A stretch of DNA of 50,308 bases, taken from assembly GCA_016209705.1 (NCBI GenBank), contig JACQVR010000092.1, forward strand, positions 1-50,308, given 5' to 3'. Origin of the DNA: Planctomycetota bacterium. GTDB taxonomy: Bacteria > Planctomycetota > MHYJ01 > JACPRB01. The translations under genes were made by a program, and so were the position numbers. The notes under the pieces are model-generated. The model was given only the letters and a program-made list of their open reading frames with translations, was not told the origin of the DNA and did no database searches. Shown here one piece after another: positions 48,832 to 50,308 of the stretch (its first letter is position 1; every line of letters begins with the position of its first letter).

Positions 48832-49731
48832 TCAGCCTGAATCCGTTTCCTGGCGGCTCGCAGGCTCGGGCGGCAAAACGGCGCCCAGCGCCTCCAGAAC
48901 GCGTTCTACCGCCGGTTCATCCAGACTGCCTTTCGCCCGCGCCACGTCGGCCGCGATGCGGCCCAACGCCGCATACGCGACCAGGAGCTCCGGCGCGACC
49001 CGACGCATCGCGCGCAGGTGTCGAATCACCGTATCCACATCGCCGCGCTCGATCGGCCCCGTCATCGCCCCGCGAGGGCCGGATGCGCGCAGATTGGCCA
49101 GCGTTCCCTCCATCAGCTCCGCCAGCGCCTCCGCTCCCTCCCCGGGCGCCACGCCCGCTTCCTCGAACAACCGCCGCGCCGCTTCGAACACCGCGACCAC
49201 GTAATTGGAGGCGAACACCGCACCGGCGTGATACGGCGCCTTTCCGCCGGCCCCGATTCGAAGCGGCCTCCCTCCGATCCGGCGCGCGATCGCCGTCAAT
49301 ACCTCCACGGCCCGCGCGCCGCCCTCCACCGCGCACGCGGTTCCCGAAAACGAGGCCGCCGCGCGCGCGGGATCCGCGAAACTCCGCAGCGGGTGGAGCG
49401 TCCCGACGTCCGCTCCTTTGGACGCGGCGCCCTCCAGCACCTCCACGCCCAACGCGCCCGCCGTATGCGCCACGACAAGTCCAGGCCACGCGGGCAACGC
49501 ATCAGCCACGCCGCGGATCGCCCCGTCGGGCACGCAGATCAGCAAGACATCGTCCCCCGGACCCACCCCGGCCGCCCCCACTCCCGGCACCCCTTCTCCG
49601 ATGAATCGAACCGCTTCGCGACCCCGATCGAGCGTCCGGCAGGTCACCGCGCCGATGGAAAACCCGGCGGCGGCCAGAAGTCGTCCCAGCGTCCGCCCGG
49701 TCCGACCCGCGCCCACAATAGAAACCCGCAT
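48832..49731 (-). CDS. Rossmann-fold DUF2520 oxidoreductase-like protein
   Basis: About 299 residues from the ATG at 49731 (MRVSIVGAGRTGRTLGRLLAAAGF). The nucleotide-binding GAGRTGRTL is followed by LLICVPDGAIRGVADALP, VVAHTAGALGVEVL and GTLHPLRSFADP. The C-terminal all-helical DUF2520 part has GKAPYHAGAVFASNYVVAVFEAARRLFEEAG and the ASGPRGAMTGPIERGD loop, which corresponds to the substrate region of ketopantoate-reductase-like enzymes. The substrate is unknown. A frame extension to 49827 is rejected because its residues are unlike the family. It heads the aroK run. Confidence 0.85.
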   Translation of the reverse strand: MRVSIVGAGRTGRTLGRLLAAAGFSIGAVTCRTLDRGREAVRFIGEGVPGVGAAGVGPGDDVLLICVPDGAIRGVADALPAWPGLVVAHTAGALGVEVLEGAASKGADVGTLHPLRSFADPARAAASFSGTACAVEGGARAVEVLTAIARRIGGRPLRIGAGGKAPYHAGAVFASNYVVAVFEAARRLFEEAGVAPGEGAEALAELMEGTLANLRASGPRGAMTGPIERGDVDTVIRHLRAMRRVAPELLVAYAALGRIAADVARAKGSLDEPAVERVLEALGAVLPPEPASRQETDSG

Positions 49732-50266
49732 CACGACCCCGCCCACGATCGTCCAGCGCGTCCCCGCCCAAAAAAAAAGCCTCCGCAGGTGTCGTCGGGA
49801 TTCCGCGCGAATGAACCGTTTTTTCACGTGGGCGCCTTAGCCGTTCGGCCGACATCCGCTCGTCCCGGCCATCGCACGCGGCCGAGCGGCACGTCTCCGA
49901 ACTGCGAACTCCGGCACCCTCAAAAACTGTCGTAGGTTCTGTGCCGTATCCCGTCGGACACCGCAGAGGCTTCAATCAATATGAGTGAATGTCCCGCCTT
50001 TTTCAACCTATTTTGGCCCGCGCCCCGCTTGCGAGATGTACGTTGGAATCGTCGGATCGTTCAAGAACGCGGCGACGACGGAGGACGCCGAGAAGTGAAC
50101 GTTCGGCTCATTCAAGCGACCGGGGCTTGGAAGCGGTGGAAAAGGAGGAGTACGACGACCCGTGGCCCTGACGCGCTCCGAGGCTCTAAGCGGGCCGACG
50201 TAATTTCCTGCACCCCCCTCCCGAATTGGCCGATAAACCCTGTAGACCAGATTGGAGAGGGTAGCC
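49732..50266. other. Gap with no recognisable gene
   Basis: No frame carries family motifs. A plus-strand frame ending at 50171 finishes in a protein-like RGLEAVEKEEYDDPWP but has an arginine-rich, non-protein-like start, so it may be a decayed remnant. A promoter for the DUF2520 gene should lie near 49740-49850. I see no convincing consensus boxes. Confidence 0.4.
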
Positions 50267-50308
50267 GTGGTGCAGAGAGAGGGGACGATTCAGCTTACGC
50301 TTCAGGAA
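50267..50308 (+). CDS. Start of an unidentified gene cut by the right edge
   Basis: GTGGTG at 50267 is preceded by GGAGAGGG with ideal spacing and opens VVQREGTIQLTLQE before the window ends. Fourteen codons are too few for a family call. A transposase is possible but unsupported. An imperfect inverted pair (CCCTCCCGAATTGG near 50216 and CCAGATTGGAGAGGG near 50247) lies just upstream. Confidence 0.35.
   Translation, partial: MVQREGTIQLTLQE

Noticed and set aside
45780..49604. A 1274-codon open frame on the plus strand
   Set aside because: It is antisense to four or more well-supported minus-strand genes, is Arg/Pro/Leu-rich without motifs, and is a typical high-GC shadow.

Overview
The window is high-GC bacterial chromosome with tightly packed genes, mostly on the minus strand. 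Gene content suggests a Planctomycetota-like or related uncultured diderm lineage. A DUF1598 protein and a DUF1570-type HExxH protein are families I know mainly from planctomycetes, next to a complete type VI secretion system (T6SS), a ThiD2-ThiE fusion and an AroD-AroE fusion. The lineage call is an inference and is not proven here.

Layout. 1-1.9 kb: a tyrosine recombinase cut by the left edge, a divergent HicB-like antitoxin and about 0.9 kb of hairpin-rich sequence without a gene. 1.9-4.4 kb: a minus-strand run of a DUF488-like protein, a DUF1598 protein and a methyltransferase. 4.5-8.1 kb: a DUF2459-like lipoprotein and an ACP-acyl-AMP ligase-acyltransferase fusion. 8.1-10.7 kb: a small CBM48 protein and a graveyard made of a frameshifted Kelch/FN3 surface protein, half a PIN-domain toxin and a truncated DUF2169 gene. 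10.7-33.9 kb: a full T6SS locus read leftwards in the order unknown Cys-cluster protein, tagH (FHA), tssJ, tssK, tssL, tssM, tagF, tssA, tssB, tssC, hcp, tssE, tssF, tssG, clpV, vgrG. 34-38.5 kb: a PilZ protein, ThiD2-ThiE, and two tandem paralogous M28 peptidases with PDZ domains. 38.5-43 kb: leuC-leuD-leuB coupled to a MATE exporter. 43-49.8 kb: an L,D-transpeptidase, AroD-AroE fusion, DUF1570-type metallopeptidase, DUF2851, aroK and a DUF2520 protein. 49.8-50.3 kb: mostly nothing recognisable, with the start of a further gene at the right edge.

How the parts work together. The T6SS has all thirteen core Tss subunits plus FHA and TagF, but no PpkA/PppA pair and no PAAR protein in the window. 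A protein with Cys clusters and a kinase-N-lobe-like start heads the locus. The effector end after vgrG is decayed. The leu genes serve leucine synthesis, though leuA is not here. The aro genes cover dehydroquinate to shikimate 3-phosphate.

Two non-coding signals stand out. First, a 31-bp AT-rich palindrome-ended motif occurs as three abutting copies at 43017-43109 upstream of the L,D-transpeptidase, and once, inverted, at 4481-4511 between the DUF488-like and DUF2459-like genes. It looks like the operator of an unidentified regulator. Second, several wider gaps of the T6SS locus hold an imperfect inverted repeat built from iterated short words, and some of these intrude into annotated gene ends.
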